Of a stretch of DNA of 64,000 bases, positions 9,076-18,447 are shown piece after piece (position 1 is the stretch's first letter; each line of letters opens with the position of its first letter). Made by a program: the position numbers and the translations under genes. This DNA is from Winogradskyella wandonensis (GTDB taxonomy: Bacteria > Bacteroidota > Bacteroidia > Flavobacteriales > Flavobacteriaceae). The stretch covers positions 868,001-932,000 of the forward strand of contig NZ_SMGI01000002.1 in NCBI RefSeq assembly GCF_004346845.1. Direction: 5' to 3'. The notes under the pieces are model-generated. The model worked only from the letters and a program-made list of their open reading frames with translations. It was not told the origin of the DNA and did no database searches.

Positions 9076-9164
9076 AGCAAAGCAGACATTCTGTTAAACT
9101 TTTATTAGCAATTTTGAAGCTGAAAAGAGATTGGTTAATTTCATGCCACTAAAAAACCACCACC

Positions 9165-12011
9165 ATGAACTATTTTAAAATATTCTCATTTTTTCTTTTT
9201 ATCTCTTCAGTTTTAGGATTTGCGCAACAACCAGCAACATCTGCCGAAACTATAAAAACGGCCTTAGAGCAAAAACGCCAAATGACCGAAAACTCATTGG
9301 TAAAAAACGTGCCTTTTAAAAACATTGGGCCAACCATAATGAGTGGTCGTGTAGTCGATGTCGATGTGAATCCAGAAATGCCTTCAGAGTTTTACGTAGG
9401 CTACGCGTCTGGAGGTGTTTGGCATACAACAAATAATGGGACAACTTTCGAGCCAATTTTGGATTCATCAGATACTCAAAATGTAGGTGATATTGCTGTG
9501 CATTGGCCAACTCGAACTATTTATGTAGGTACAGGTGAGAATAATGCGTCGCGAAGCTCTTATGCAGGTATAGGTATTTTAAAATCTACGGATAACGGTA
9601 AGTCTTGGGAAAATTTGGGTCTCATGGACGCACACCATTTTGCGCCGATATTAATTCATCCAGAAAACCCTGATGTGGTCGTTGTTGGTGCAACGGGACA
9701 TTTATATTCTGAAAATAACGAACGTGGCATTTACAAAACTACCGATGGCGGAAAAACATGGAAACAAACCCTTTTTGTAGATAATATGAGTGGTATTATT
9801 GATTTGCAGCAAAATCCAAATAATTACAATGTGATGTTTGCCACATCGTGGACAAAAGACCGTAAAGCATGGAATTTTACAGGTAACGGAAGCAACTCTG
9901 CCATTTACAAAAGTACTGATGCTGGCGAAACGTGGACAAAAGTATCGACAAAAGAAAGTGGTTTCCCAACGGGCGAAGGTGTTGGACGTATTGGTATTGC
10001 CGTTTTTGACGACAATACAGTGTATGCCATACATGATAGTCAATTTCGTAGACCTGATGCTTCGACAGGCTCAGCAACCAAGCGTGGTTTAACAAAAGAC
10101 GACTTTAAGTCGATGTCTAATGCTGAATTTTTGGCACTTGATGACAAAAAACTAAATACATTTTTAAAGACCAATGGCTTCCAAGAAAAATACCGCGCAG
10201 AGAATGTAAAGCAAATGGTACGCAGCGGAAATGTAAAACCGATTGATTTAGCAAAGTATTTAGAAGATGCCAACTCTATGTTATTTGACACACCTGTTGT
10301 TGGCGCAGAAGTGTATAAAAGTATCGATGGCGGAAAAACGTGGAAGAAAACACATGACGATTATTTGGATGGTATCTACTTTAGTTACGGTTATTATTTT
10401 GGACACATCCATGTATCACCAGCTGATGCTGATGATATTTATATTTATGGCGTGCCGATTTTAAAATCTAAAGATGGCGGTAAAACCTTCAAATCTATTA
10501 GTGCTGAGAATGTTCACGCCGACCATCATGCGCTTTGGATTAATCCTAAAAATCCAAATCATTTGGTAAATGGAAATGACGGTGGCGTTAATATTACGTA
10601 TGATGATGGCGAAAATTGGATTAAAAACAATTCACCTTCAGTTGGGCAATTTTATGCGATTAACGTGGATAACGAAAAACCCTATAACGTTTACGGTGGG
10701 TTGCAAGATAACGGCGTTTGGAAAGGTGCTAACAATGCCAGAGAAGATAAAAGTTGGCATCAGCAAGGCCAATATCCTTGGAAATCTATTATGGGTGGTG
10801 ATGGCATGCAAATTCAGATAGATAACAGAAATTCTAATGTTGTTTACACAGGATTTCAGTTTGGTAATTATTATCGTTTAAACTTAGAAACTGGAGATAG
10901 AACGTACATTCAGCCAAAGCATACCTTAGGTGAGAATCCATATCGTTTTAATTGGCAAACCCCAATATTACTGTCGCCTCACAATCAAGATATCTTATAT
11001 TTTGGTGGCAATAAATTAATGCGAAGCATGAATCAAGGCGATGACTGGGAAGCGATTAGTCCAGATTTAACTAATGGCGGTAAAAAAGGAAACGTAGCTT
11101 ATGGTACGTTGGCGACCATTAGTGAAAGTCCGTTTAAATTTGGTGTAATTTATACCGGTAGTGACGATGGACTAGTGCATGTTACTAAAGATGCAGGTGG
11201 CAGTTGGACAAACATTTCTACCGGATTACCAAAAGATTTGTGGGTGAGTCGTGTTGTGGCGTCTCAGCACAAAAAGGAGCGTGTTTATGTAACGCTTAAC
11301 GGATACCGTTGGGACGATTTTAAGGTGTATGTTTATATGAGTGATAATTATGGGCAAACTTGGAAAGAGATTTCTGGAAATATTCCAGCGTCGCCAGTAA
11401 ATGTGATTCGTGAAGATTCTGAAAATGAAAATATTCTGTATTTAGGGACAGATAATGGCGCTTATGTGTCTTTTAACCAAGGTGAAACTTGGCAGGCATT
11501 TTCAAACGGAATTCCAAATGTAGCTGTGCATGACATCGTTCTTCAACCTGAAGCAAAAGACCTACTATTAGGCACGCATGGACGAAGCATATACAAAGCA
11601 AACATAGCGCCTTTACAGATGATGAATTCTAAAATGAATGCTGAAGCTGTGACGCTTTTTAACATCAATCCAATTCGTCATTCAGGACGTTGGGGAAGCT
11701 CTTGGAGTAAATGGTTAGACGCTTACGAGCCAGAAACAACAATTCAGTTTTTTAGCAATTCAAAAGAAGAAAAAGTAATTAAAATCCTATCAGAAAACGG
11801 TGCTGAATTAAATCGAATGACCGTTAAAGCGGATAAAGGCTTTAATTATGTAGATTACAATTTAGAATTAACCAAAAAAGGGAGAAAAGCTTTATTAAAA
11901 GAAAACACAAGCATTGATATTAACGAAGCCAGCAACGGAAAATATTATTTACCAAAAGGAAAATACGTTGTAGAGATTAATGGCGCTAAAACAGATTTAG
12001 TAATCAAGTAA
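9165..12011 (+). CDS. Secreted sortilin/VPS10-like Asp-box beta-propeller protein
   Basis: The 948-residue protein starts with a signal peptide ending ...SSVLGFAQQ. It has at least nine Asp-box (BNR-like) turns of the form S/T-x-D-x-G-x-T-W, for example KSTDNGKSW, KTTDGGKTW, KSTDAGETW, KSIDGGKTW, VTKDAGGSW and MSDNYGQTW, typical of the sortilin/VPS10-type beta-propellers widespread in Bacteroidota. The N-terminal region GPTIMSGRVVDVDVNP and the GTGENNASR motif are characteristic of the bacterial branch. The last 120 residues, after the propeller, are a separate domain. There is no clear type IX sorting tail. The ligand is unknown; glycosidase activity should not be assumed. A short segment ASTGSA near residue 300 looks like a captured repeat. 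The gene stands alone, divergent from pepP. Confidence 0.88.
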   Translation: MNYFKIFSFFLFISSVLGFAQQPATSAETIKTALEQKRQMTENSLVKNVPFKNIGPTIMSGRVVDVDVNPEMPSEFYVGYASGGVWHTTNNGTTFEPILDSSDTQNVGDIAVHWPTRTIYVGTGENNASRSSYAGIGILKSTDNGKSWENLGLMDAHHFAPILIHPENPDVVVVGATGHLYSENNERGIYKTTDGGKTWKQTLFVDNMSGIIDLQQNPNNYNVMFATSWTKDRKAWNFTGNGSNSAIYKSTDAGETWTKVSTKESGFPTGEGVGRIGIAVFDDNTVYAIHDSQFRRPDASTGSATKRGLTKDDFKSMSNAEFLALDDKKLNTFLKTNGFQEKYRAENVKQMVRSGNVKPIDLAKYLEDANSMLFDTPVVGAEVYKSIDGGKTWKKTHDDYLDGIYFSYGYYFGHIHVSPADADDIYIYGVPILKSKDGGKTFKSISAENVHADHHALWINPKNPNHLVNGNDGGVNITYDDGENWIKNNSPSVGQFYAINVDNEKPYNVYGGLQDNGVWKGANNAREDKSWHQQGQYPWKSIMGGDGMQIQIDNRNSNVVYTGFQFGNYYRLNLETGDRTYIQPKHTLGENPYRFNWQTPILLSPHNQDILYFGGNKLMRSMNQGDDWEAISPDLTNGGKKGNVAYGTLATISESPFKFGVIYTGSDDGLVHVTKDAGGSWTNISTGLPKDLWVSRVVASQHKKERVYVTLNGYRWDDFKVYVYMSDNYGQTWKEISGNIPASPVNVIREDSENENILYLGTDNGAYVSFNQGETWQAFSNGIPNVAVHDIVLQPEAKDLLLGTHGRSIYKANIAPLQMMNSKMNAEAVTLFNINPIRHSGRWGSSWSKWLDAYEPETTIQFFSNSKEEKVIKILSENGAELNRMTVKADKGFNYVDYNLELTKKGRKALLKENTSIDINEASNGKYYLPKGKYVVEINGAKTDLVIK
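10059..10076 (+). repeat. 18-base repeat-like segment inside the sortilin-like gene
   Basis: The sequence gcttcgacaggctcagca encodes ASTGSA and differs by a single base from 7603-7620 read on the minus strand, in the same frame. It lies in a linker between two Asp-box modules, where insertions would be tolerated. Confidence 0.5.
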
Positions 12012-12075
12012 TTGACATTACTTTTGCATTTTTTTCACAGTATTTAAGTTTATTAACTGTAGTTTCGACACCGAA

Positions 12076-12090
12076 TTGTTAGTCTAACAA
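12076..12090. promoter_or_regulatory. Perfect palindrome upstream of the envelope gene, possible operator
   Basis: TTGTTAG-T-CTAACAA is an exact 7+7 inverted repeat around one base, 70 bases before the start at 12160. It has no T-run after it, so it is more like a regulator site than a terminator. No regulator gene is adjacent. Confidence 0.3.
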
Positions 12091-12159
12091 CTAAACGGTA
12101 TACGTATTCGAGTTTTATAACGTTTAGTTTTATCATAATCATCATCAATCTAAACTAAA

Positions 12160-13410
12160 ATGTCAAACCGCTTAATATTCCTTTTTTTACTGTATTTTAC
12201 AATTTCTTCTTACGCACAAGAAGAATCAACCGACGAAGTCAAAATATTTCTAGACTGCGGTCGTTGCGACCAAGAATTTCTTAGACAAAACTTAGGTAAC
12301 GTTCAGTTTGTGCGCGACCAAGGTTTAGGAGATGTTCATATTTTCGTGGTCACACAACGTAACGGTGCGGGCGGCAGAAGTTATGAGATGGATTTTATTG
12401 GTAAAAACGACCTTGAAGCCATCAATTATAAACTTACGTTTTCTACCGATGCTAATATGACGCGTGATGACGAGCGCAGGCGTACCATGGAATATTTAAA
12501 GTTGGGGTTAGTGCGTTTTTGGATAGCGCGAGGAACTATTGATGAGGTAGTTGTTAATGTACCTACACCAGAAAATGAAGAAGAAAAGGTCGAAGAAAAA
12601 GACCCATGGAACTATTGGTTATTCAGAGTTGGAGCTAACGGATTTTTCACTGGCCAAGAGCAAAGCAGCCGAAGTAATATTAATTTTAATATGTCCGCCA
12701 GACGTGTAACAGAGGCCAATAAGTTTAACATGTTTATGCGCTATGGAGAGAGTAGGTCTACATTTACGTTTATAAATGACAATGAAGAAGAAGAAGATTT
12801 CAAGGTCTTTAACAACAATAAGCGTCTTAATGTAAGTGATATTTTAAGCATCAACGACCATTGGTCCTATGGTTTTTTTGGTAGTGTTGGGACATCTACC
12901 TTTAGTAATTTTGATTTGTTTTGGACGTTTAGACCAGCCTTGGAATATAGCTTTTTCGATTATAAAGATTCTGCCAAAAAACAATTAACGATATCCTATA
13001 GAAACGGTATCCGATATAACGATTATATCGAAAGAACTGTCTTTAACGAAACTGAAGAATATCTTTGGGAACATGGATTGCAATTAGGAGGTCGTATCAA
13101 TCAAGAATGGGGCAACATGAATGCCGAGGTGTCTTTTAATCAGTTTTTACAAGATACCAGATTAAACTCCGTCAATTTCTTTTTAGGTACAAGAGTTAGA
13201 CTTTTTAAAGGCTTTAATTTCGATGTAAGTGGTAGTTATTCTATTACAAGAAATCAAGTAAATATTCCTGGAGGTGACTTAACAGTAGAAGAGTTGCTAT
13301 TACAGCAACAGCAACTACAATCTGGTTTTGATTACTTTGTAAGTGTTGGTTTTAGTTATGCGTTTGGCTCTATTTATAACACCATTGTCAATCCACGTTT
13401 TGATTTTTAA
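12160..13410 (+). CDS. Exported protein with N-terminal CxxC domain and probable outer-membrane beta-barrel
   Basis: The 416-residue protein has a signal peptide (MSNRLIFLFLLYFTISSYAQ). The mature N-terminus holds DCGRCDQEF, a CxxC pair, in a compact domain of about 120 residues (VKIFLDC, then DVHIFVVTQ and YEMDFIG strands). After an acidic linker (PENEEEKVEEKDPW) the rest is strand-rich with aromatic girdle-like residues and ends in NPRFDF, the terminal Phe typical of outer-membrane barrels. This suggests a periplasmic domain followed by a barrel of roughly 250 residues. I do not recognise the family. It stands alone between the sortilin-like gene and sdhC, with a possible operator 70 bases upstream. 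Confidence 0.65.
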   Translation: MSNRLIFLFLLYFTISSYAQEESTDEVKIFLDCGRCDQEFLRQNLGNVQFVRDQGLGDVHIFVVTQRNGAGGRSYEMDFIGKNDLEAINYKLTFSTDANMTRDDERRRTMEYLKLGLVRFWIARGTIDEVVVNVPTPENEEEKVEEKDPWNYWLFRVGANGFFTGQEQSSRSNINFNMSARRVTEANKFNMFMRYGESRSTFTFINDNEEEEDFKVFNNNKRLNVSDILSINDHWSYGFFGSVGTSTFSNFDLFWTFRPALEYSFFDYKDSAKKQLTISYRNGIRYNDYIERTVFNETEEYLWEHGLQLGGRINQEWGNMNAEVSFNQFLQDTRLNSVNFFLGTRVRLFKGFNFDVSGSYSITRNQVNIPGGDLTVEELLLQQQQLQSGFDYFVSVGFSYAFGSIYNTIVNPRFDF

Positions 13411-13449
13411 TTAAAACGATTCTAAATAAGTGATTAGTCTTTTGTGTTG

Positions 13450-13480
13450 TTGCCAAAACGCCTTTTGAGCAGTATCTTTG
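13450..13480 (+). promoter_or_regulatory. Bacteroidota-type promoter of the sdh operon
   Basis: TTG at 13450-13452, a 20-base spacer and TATCTTTG at 13473-13480 match the Bacteroidota promoter consensus. Transcription would begin near 13487, which rules out an in-frame GTG at 13444 as the sdhC start. Confidence 0.65.
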
Positions 13481-13509
13481 TACGACTAACAAATAAGAAT
13501 AAATCTACA

Positions 13510-14196
13510 ATGAGCGGAATTTTAAATTCTTCGATTGGAAGAAAGTTTGCGATGGCGCTTTCTGCACTCTTCCTAATGGTTTTTTTACTTCAACATTTTT
13601 CAATTAATATTTTATCGGTTTTTAGTCCAGACACCTTCAATGAAGTGTCTCATTTTATGGGAACATTTTGGGTAGTTCAGTACTTATTGCAACCTGTATT
13701 AATTTTTGGTGTGGTATTCCATTTTGTAATGGGCTTTGTTTTAGAATACCAAAATAAGAAAGCCAGAAAAGTTGGCTATGCAAAAACAAGTCGCGCTGCA
13801 AATTCTACATGGATGAGTAGAAATATGTTACTAACAGGTCTTGTGGTACTAGCGTTTTTAGCCTTGCACATGTACGATTTTTGGGTTCACGAAATGCAAG
13901 TAAAATATATCCAAGGCGATATGTCTGGTCTTATTAATCCAGATAATGCAGAGTCAGGATTTAGATATTATGAAGAGCTACGTGAGAAGTTTGTTGACCC
14001 AATAAGAGTCGGTTTCTATGCTGTCTCTTTTGTACTGTTAGCATTACATTTATTGCACGGTTTTAATTCGGCGTTTCAATCCGTTGGTGCTAACAATAAA
14101 TACGTTAAAGGATTAAAAGGCTTTAGTAAAGTATATGCTATCGGAATACCAGCAGGATTTATTTTTATAGCTTTATTTCATCACTTCACCCACTAA
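13510..14196 (+). CDS. sdhC: Succinate dehydrogenase cytochrome b subunit
   Basis: The 228-residue membrane anchor has five hydrophobic helices. Four histidines within or at the ends of helices (H29, H71, H120, H180) sit at spacings that suit two b hemes, as in the single-subunit diheme anchor of B-type succinate:quinone oxidoreductases (Wolinella fumarate reductase type). It links succinate oxidation by SdhA/SdhB to menaquinone in the inner membrane. The ATG at 13510 gives the family N-terminus MSGILNSSIGRKF; an in-frame GTG at 13444 extends upstream but overlaps the promoter. No separate sdhD is present, as expected for this type. sdhA follows after 12 bases. Confidence 0.95.
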   Translation: MSGILNSSIGRKFAMALSALFLMVFLLQHFSINILSVFSPDTFNEVSHFMGTFWVVQYLLQPVLIFGVVFHFVMGFVLEYQNKKARKVGYAKTSRAANSTWMSRNMLLTGLVVLAFLALHMYDFWVHEMQVKYIQGDMSGLINPDNAESGFRYYEELREKFVDPIRVGFYAVSFVLLALHLLHGFNSAFQSVGANNKYVKGLKGFSKVYAIGIPAGFIFIALFHHFTH

Positions 14197-14208
14197 AAAC
14201 AGTATACG

Positions 14209-16209
14209 ATGTCAATATTAGATTCTAAAATACCAGAAGGTCCTTTAGCGGACAAGTGGACAAAACATAAAAACGATATTAATCTTGTTAACCCAGCAAA
14301 CAAGAGGCTTATAGACGTTATCATTGTAGGAACGGGTTTAGCAGGTGGCTCTGCTGCTGCGACACTTGCAGAGTTAGGTTATAACGTAAAGGCATTTTGT
14401 TTTCAAGATTCACCAAGACGTGCACACTCTATTGCGGCACAAGGTGGAATTAATGCTGCAAAAAACTATCAAGGTGATGGTGATTCTACATACCGATTAT
14501 TTTACGATACGGTAAAAGGTGGTGATTACCGTTCTCGTGAGGCTAATGTTTATCGATTAGCTGAAGTGTCTACAAACATTATTGATCAGTGTGTTGCACA
14601 AGGCGTGCCTTTTGCGAGAGAATACGGTGGACTTTTAGATAACCGTTCTTTTGGTGGTGTATTAGTGTCAAGAACATTCTACGCAAAGGGGCAAACGGGA
14701 CAACAATTGTTATTAGGTGCTTATGCAGCTATGAACCGTCAGATTGGTCGTGGAAAAATTAAAATGTACACGCGTCACGAAATGCTAGACGTTGTTGTAG
14801 TAGATGGTAAAGCCCGCGGAATAATTGCGCGCAATTTAGTTACCGGTGAGATTGAAAGACATTCAGCACATGCTGTTGTTTTAGGAACAGGTGGATATGG
14901 TAATGCATTTTATCTTTCAACCTATGCTATGGGTAGTAATGTAACGGCTGCTTGGAAAGCGCACAAACGCGGTGCATTCTTTGCAAACCCTTGTTACACT
15001 CAGATTCACCCAACATGTATTCCGGTTTCTGGAGACCATCAGTCTAAATTAACGCTGATGTCAGAGTCGTTACGTAATGATGGGCGTATTTGGGTACCAA
15101 AACATAAAAAAGATGTAGAAGCTATAAGAAATGGTAGTTTAAAACCTACTGAAATAGCTGAAGAAGATAGAGATTATTACTTAGAGCGTCGTTATCCTGC
15201 CTTTGGAAACTTGGTGCCACGTGATGTAGCCTCAAGAGCAGCTAAAGAGCGTTGCGATGCTGGCTATGGTGTTAACCAAACAGGAGAAGCAGTTTACCTA
15301 GATTTCGCGGCCGCGATTGAGCGTTATGGAAAAGAACAAGCCTACGTAAAAGGTCTTGATGTGAACGATAAAAAACTAGTTACGGATTTAGGCAAAAAAG
15401 TGGTTGAGAACAAGTACGGAAACTTATTCCAGATGTACGAAAAAATCGTAGACCAGAATCCGTATGAAACGCCTATGATGATTTATCCTGCCGTTCACTA
15501 TACTATGGGTGGACTTTGGGTAGATTATAACTTAATGACTACGGTACCTGGATTATATGCCATCGGAGAAGCTAATTTCTCTGACCATGGTGCTAACCGT
15601 TTAGGAGCTTCGGCATTAATGCAAGGTTTAGCGGACGGTTATTTTGTGTTGCCATACACTATTGGAGATTATTTAGCTCACGACATTAGAACTGGACCAA
15701 TTCCAACAGACACCAAAGAGTTTGATGAAGCTGAAGAGAAAGTAAGAGCAGACATTGATAAATTTATTACTAATAAAGGCTCTAAGTCTGTAGATTATTT
15801 CCACAAAAAATTAGGTAAAATTATGTGGAATAAATGCGGAATGGCACGTAATGAGAAAGAGCTTAAAGAAGCGATTACAGAGATTGCTGAGTTACGCGAA
15901 GAATTCCATAAGGATGTTTTTGTACCTGGAACAGACACAGAGTATAACGAAGAATTAGCAAAAGCAGGACGTGTCGCAGATTTCCTAGAATTAGGAGAAT
16001 TGTTTGCTAAGGATGCACTTGAGCGTGAGGAGTCTGCTGGAGGTCACTTTAGAGAAGAGTATCAAACTGAAAGTGGTGAGGCGCTTAGACGTCCAGAATA
16101 TCAGTATGTATCAGCTTGGGAATACAAAGGAAAACCTAGTGAAGCAGTTCATCATAAAGAAGAATTGCAGTATGAAAATATTGAAGTGAAAGAGCGTTCG
16201 TATAAATAA
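14209..16209 (+). CDS. sdhA: Succinate dehydrogenase flavoprotein subunit
   Basis: The 666-residue catalytic subunit oxidises succinate to fumarate. The dinucleotide-binding motif GTGLAGG lies at 41-47, the covalent FAD histidine is in [11 protein letters not shown] (H73), and the substrate/active-site segments [23 protein letters not shown] and [26 protein letters not shown] are intact. Length and sequence style are those of the B-type enzymes (long flavoprotein) rather than the E. coli type. It sits 12 bases after sdhC; a small membrane protein gene lies between it and sdhB. Confidence 0.97.
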   Translation: MSILDSKIPEGPLADKWTKHKNDINLVNPANKRLIDVIIVGTGLAGGSAAATLAELGYNVKAFCFQDSPRRAHSIAAQGGINAAKNYQGDGDSTYRLFYDTVKGGDYRSREANVYRLAEVSTNIIDQCVAQGVPFAREYGGLLDNRSFGGVLVSRTFYAKGQTGQQLLLGAYAAMNRQIGRGKIKMYTRHEMLDVVVVDGKARGIIARNLVTGEIERHSAHAVVLGTGGYGNAFYLSTYAMGSNVTAAWKAHKRGAFFANPCYTQIHPTCIPVSGDHQSKLTLMSESLRNDGRIWVPKHKKDVEAIRNGSLKPTEIAEEDRDYYLERRYPAFGNLVPRDVASRAAKERCDAGYGVNQTGEAVYLDFAAAIERYGKEQAYVKGLDVNDKKLVTDLGKKVVENKYGNLFQMYEKIVDQNPYETPMMIYPAVHYTMGGLWVDYNLMTTVPGLYAIGEANFSDHGANRLGASALMQGLADGYFVLPYTIGDYLAHDIRTGPIPTDTKEFDEAEEKVRADIDKFITNKGSKSVDYFHKKLGKIMWNKCGMARNEKELKEAITEIAELREEFHKDVFVPGTDTEYNEELAKAGRVADFLELGELFAKDALEREESAGGHFREEYQTESGEALRRPEYQYVSAWEYKGKPSEAVHHKEELQYENIEVKERSYK

Positions 16210-16242
16210 GAATCAACATAACTAACCAATCAATAATCAATT

Positions 16243-16611
16243 ATGAATTCTAACATTTTAAAATTAAAATTAAAAAGAGTTGACCCAGTAAAGTATGCAA
16301 TTATCGCGTCTTTGTTAACTATGTTAATAATGCTAATTGTATTTGTACCATTTATGTTATTATTTTCAGCTATCGGTTTAGGTGCAGCGACAGAATCTTT
16401 TGGAGCGGCTGGAGCTATTGTAGGTAGCGGAATATTCATGATTATTTTTGTGCCTTTAATCTATGGTGCAATCGTATTTGTTATAACATTAATTGCCACA
16501 GCTCTTTTAAACTTTATATTAAAGAAAACAGGCGGACTTGATGTTGATTTTGAAAAAGTTGGTTTCGATTTTGAAGCTACTCAAGCAAATCAGGGTCGCA
16601 TAGAACAATAA
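16243..16611 (+). CDS. Small membrane protein, DUF3566-like, inside the sdh operon
   Basis: The 122-residue protein has a short basic N-terminus (KLKLKRVDP) followed by two to three hydrophobic segments (about 20-47 and 57-93) rich in Gly, Ala and Ile, then an acidic cytoplasmic tail ([15 protein letters not shown]). The opening K/R-L-K-R-V-D-P before the first helix resembles DUF3566, a transmembrane family of unknown function. It is 33 bases after sdhA and 14 before sdhB on the same strand with no terminator between, so it is transcribed with the complex. It could be an assembly factor or an accessory subunit, but this is inference from position only. Confidence 0.75.
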   Translation: MNSNILKLKLKRVDPVKYAIIASLLTMLIMLIVFVPFMLLFSAIGLGAATESFGAAGAIVGSGIFMIIFVPLIYGAIVFVITLIATALLNFILKKTGGLDVDFEKVGFDFEATQANQGRIEQ

Positions 16612-16625
16612 AAACAAAAATTGCT

Positions 16626-17375
16626 ATGATGAATTTAACGTTAAAAATATGGCGTCAAAAAAACGCTAGTGATAAAGGAAAGATTGTAGATTATCCTGTA
16701 AGTGGTATTTCTCCAGATATGTCTTTTTTAGAGATGCTAGATGTTTTAAATCAGGAGCTAATTGAAAAAGGTGAAGAGCCAGTAGCTTTTGATCATGACT
16801 GTAGAGAAGGTATATGCGGCACATGCTCATTGTACATCAATGGTAGAGCTCATGGGCCACAAACAAAAATTACTGCTTGTCAATTGCACATGCGTAGTTT
16901 CAAGGACGGCGATACCATCTACATAGAGCCATGGAGAGCAGAAGCATTCCCAATTGTAAAAGATTTAATTGTAGACCGTTCTTCTTTTGACAGAATTCAG
17001 CAGGCAGGAGGATTTATTTCGGTAAATACATCTGGTAATACGCAAGACGCAAACGCAATACCTATCGAAAAAGAAAACGCGGATAAAGCGTTTGATGCAG
17101 CTACATGTATCGGTTGTGGTGCTTGTGTAGCAAGTTGTAAAAACTCTTCAGCAATGTTATTTGTTTCTGCTAAAGTATCGCAATTTGCCTTATTACCACA
17201 AGGCCAAGTAGAAGCTACTGACCGTGTGCTTAATATGGTGAAGCAAATGGATGAAGAAGGTTTTGGTAACTGCACTAATACAGGAGCTTGCGAAGTTGAA
17301 TGTCCCAAAGGTATTTCCTTAGAGAACATTGCTCGAATGAATCGCGAATACCTTTCAGCAACGCTTAAAGGTTAA
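16626..17375 (+). CDS. sdhB: Succinate dehydrogenase iron-sulfur subunit
   Basis: The 249-residue electron-transfer subunit has an N-terminal ferredoxin domain with the [2Fe-2S] ligands in CREGICGTC plus a later cysteine (ITACQ), and a C-terminal domain with [11 protein letters not shown] and [15 protein letters not shown] ligating the [4Fe-4S] and [3Fe-4S] clusters. It carries electrons from the SdhA flavin to the SdhC hemes and quinone. Two consecutive ATG codons open the gene (16626 and 16629); either could be used. A strong terminator follows at 17402. Confidence 0.97.
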   Translation: MMNLTLKIWRQKNASDKGKIVDYPVSGISPDMSFLEMLDVLNQELIEKGEEPVAFDHDCREGICGTCSLYINGRAHGPQTKITACQLHMRSFKDGDTIYIEPWRAEAFPIVKDLIVDRSSFDRIQQAGGFISVNTSGNTQDANAIPIEKENADKAFDAATCIGCGACVASCKNSSAMLFVSAKVSQFALLPQGQVEATDRVLNMVKQMDEEGFGNCTNTGACEVECPKGISLENIARMNREYLSATLKG

Positions 17376-17401
17376 TTAACGATTTAACCATTATAAACTT
17401 G

Positions 17402-17437
17402 AAAAAAAGTCCTAAGTTTAATCTTAGGACTTTTTTT
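17402..17437 (+). terminator. Terminator of the sdh operon
   Basis: Perfect 10-bp stem AAGTCCTAAG/CTTAGGACTT with loop TTTAAT, followed by a T-run, 27 bases after the sdhB stop. Confidence 0.9.
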
Positions 17438-17463
17438 ATCAGTTTTAATTTTAATAATACAAA

Positions 17464-18390
17464 ATGGTAAACTTCATTAGACATTTCTGCCTATTTATTA
17501 GTGTCTTAGTAATATCAAGTTGCGCTCAGAATCAATCACTAAACAAAGACGTTAGCGCATCTAATATTACTTATGATAGTAAGCAACTTTTAAAGAATAT
17601 AAAAACATTAAGTTCTGATGTCTATGAAGGTCGTGGCACTGGTACTGAAGGTGCAGCAAAAGCAAGAGCTTACATCATTGAACAGTTTAAGTCTATGGAT
17701 GTTGAGCCTTTTGGAACATTCGAGCATAAATTTTCGTTTAGTAGAAGAGATAAAACTATAGACGCGGTTAATGTATTAGCAAAAATAAAAGGTAAAACAT
17801 ATCCCGAAAAGTACATTGTTATCAGTGCACACTACGATCATTTAGGCAAAAGAGATGGCAAGATATACAATGGCGCAGATGATGATGCTTCTGGTATAGC
17901 GGCTTTATTTGCTTTTGCGGAGGTTTTAAAGAAAAACCCACCCAGACATACCGTAATTTTAGCGGCGTTCGATGCCGAGGAAATGGGCTTACAAGGCGCA
18001 AATTACTTTGTCGAAAAAATGAAAGATGCGAACATCTTGGCCAATATTAATATGGATATGATTAGCCGCAGTTCTAAAAATGAATTGTATGTAGTAGGCA
18101 GTAGATATTCCGATAAATTAGATTCAATAATTAAAGCTTTTAAAAACCCAACCGATACAAAGCTTTTAGTGGGCCATGATGGTACGGATGGTAAAATGGA
18201 TTGGACCTATTCATCTGATCATGGCCCTTTTCATAAAGCCAGTATTCCATTTTTATACTTTGGTAACGAAGACCACGCCGCTTATCATAAACCAACGGAC
18301 GATTTCAAAGATATTACGCCAGAGTTTTATAAAAATGCTGTGACGATAATTATTGAAGTTTTTAGAGATTTAGATGCTTCAAGTTTATAA
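17464..18390 (+). CDS. M28-family metallopeptidase lipoprotein
   Basis: The 308-residue protein has a lipoprotein signal peptide with lipobox VISSC (Cys20). The M28 aminopeptidase domain has the expected dizinc ligands: HYDHLG (H123), the NGADDDASG aspartate cluster (139-141), AEEMG (E172/E173), MDMIS (D198) and a late His in DHAAYHKPTDDF. It would release N-terminal amino acids from peptides, anchored in the envelope. No PA domain insert is seen, and the length is at the short end for the family. It sits between the sdh terminator and the MutS-like gene. Confidence 0.92.
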   Translation: MVNFIRHFCLFISVLVISSCAQNQSLNKDVSASNITYDSKQLLKNIKTLSSDVYEGRGTGTEGAAKARAYIIEQFKSMDVEPFGTFEHKFSFSRRDKTIDAVNVLAKIKGKTYPEKYIVISAHYDHLGKRDGKIYNGADDDASGIAALFAFAEVLKKNPPRHTVILAAFDAEEMGLQGANYFVEKMKDANILANINMDMISRSSKNELYVVGSRYSDKLDSIIKAFKNPTDTKLLVGHDGTDGKMDWTYSSDHGPFHKASIPFLYFGNEDHAAYHKPTDDFKDITPEFYKNAVTIIIEVFRDLDASSL

Positions 18391-18408
18391 CCTTATTTAG
18401 AGATAAGG
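18391..18408 (+). terminator. Weak hairpin just after the M28 peptidase gene
   Basis: CCTTAT/ATAAGG with loop TTAGAG begins at the base after the stop codon. There is no following T-run, so termination is doubtful; it may instead protect the 3' end. Confidence 0.3.
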
Positions 18409-18447
18409 ATATAGGATTTAGTATATTTCGCTTTTTATTGACTAAAT

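Noticed and set aside
9702..10043. Minus-strand open frame inside the sortilin-like gene
   Set aside because: Cys/Phe/Trp-rich translation with no recognisable features; the plus-strand gene has repeated Asp-box motifs.
9165..12011. Reading the Asp-box protein as a sialidase or glycoside hydrolase
   Set aside because: Asp-boxes are structural and no sialidase catalytic Arg triad/Tyr-Glu set was recognised; the overall layout fits the sortilin/VPS10-like bacterial family.
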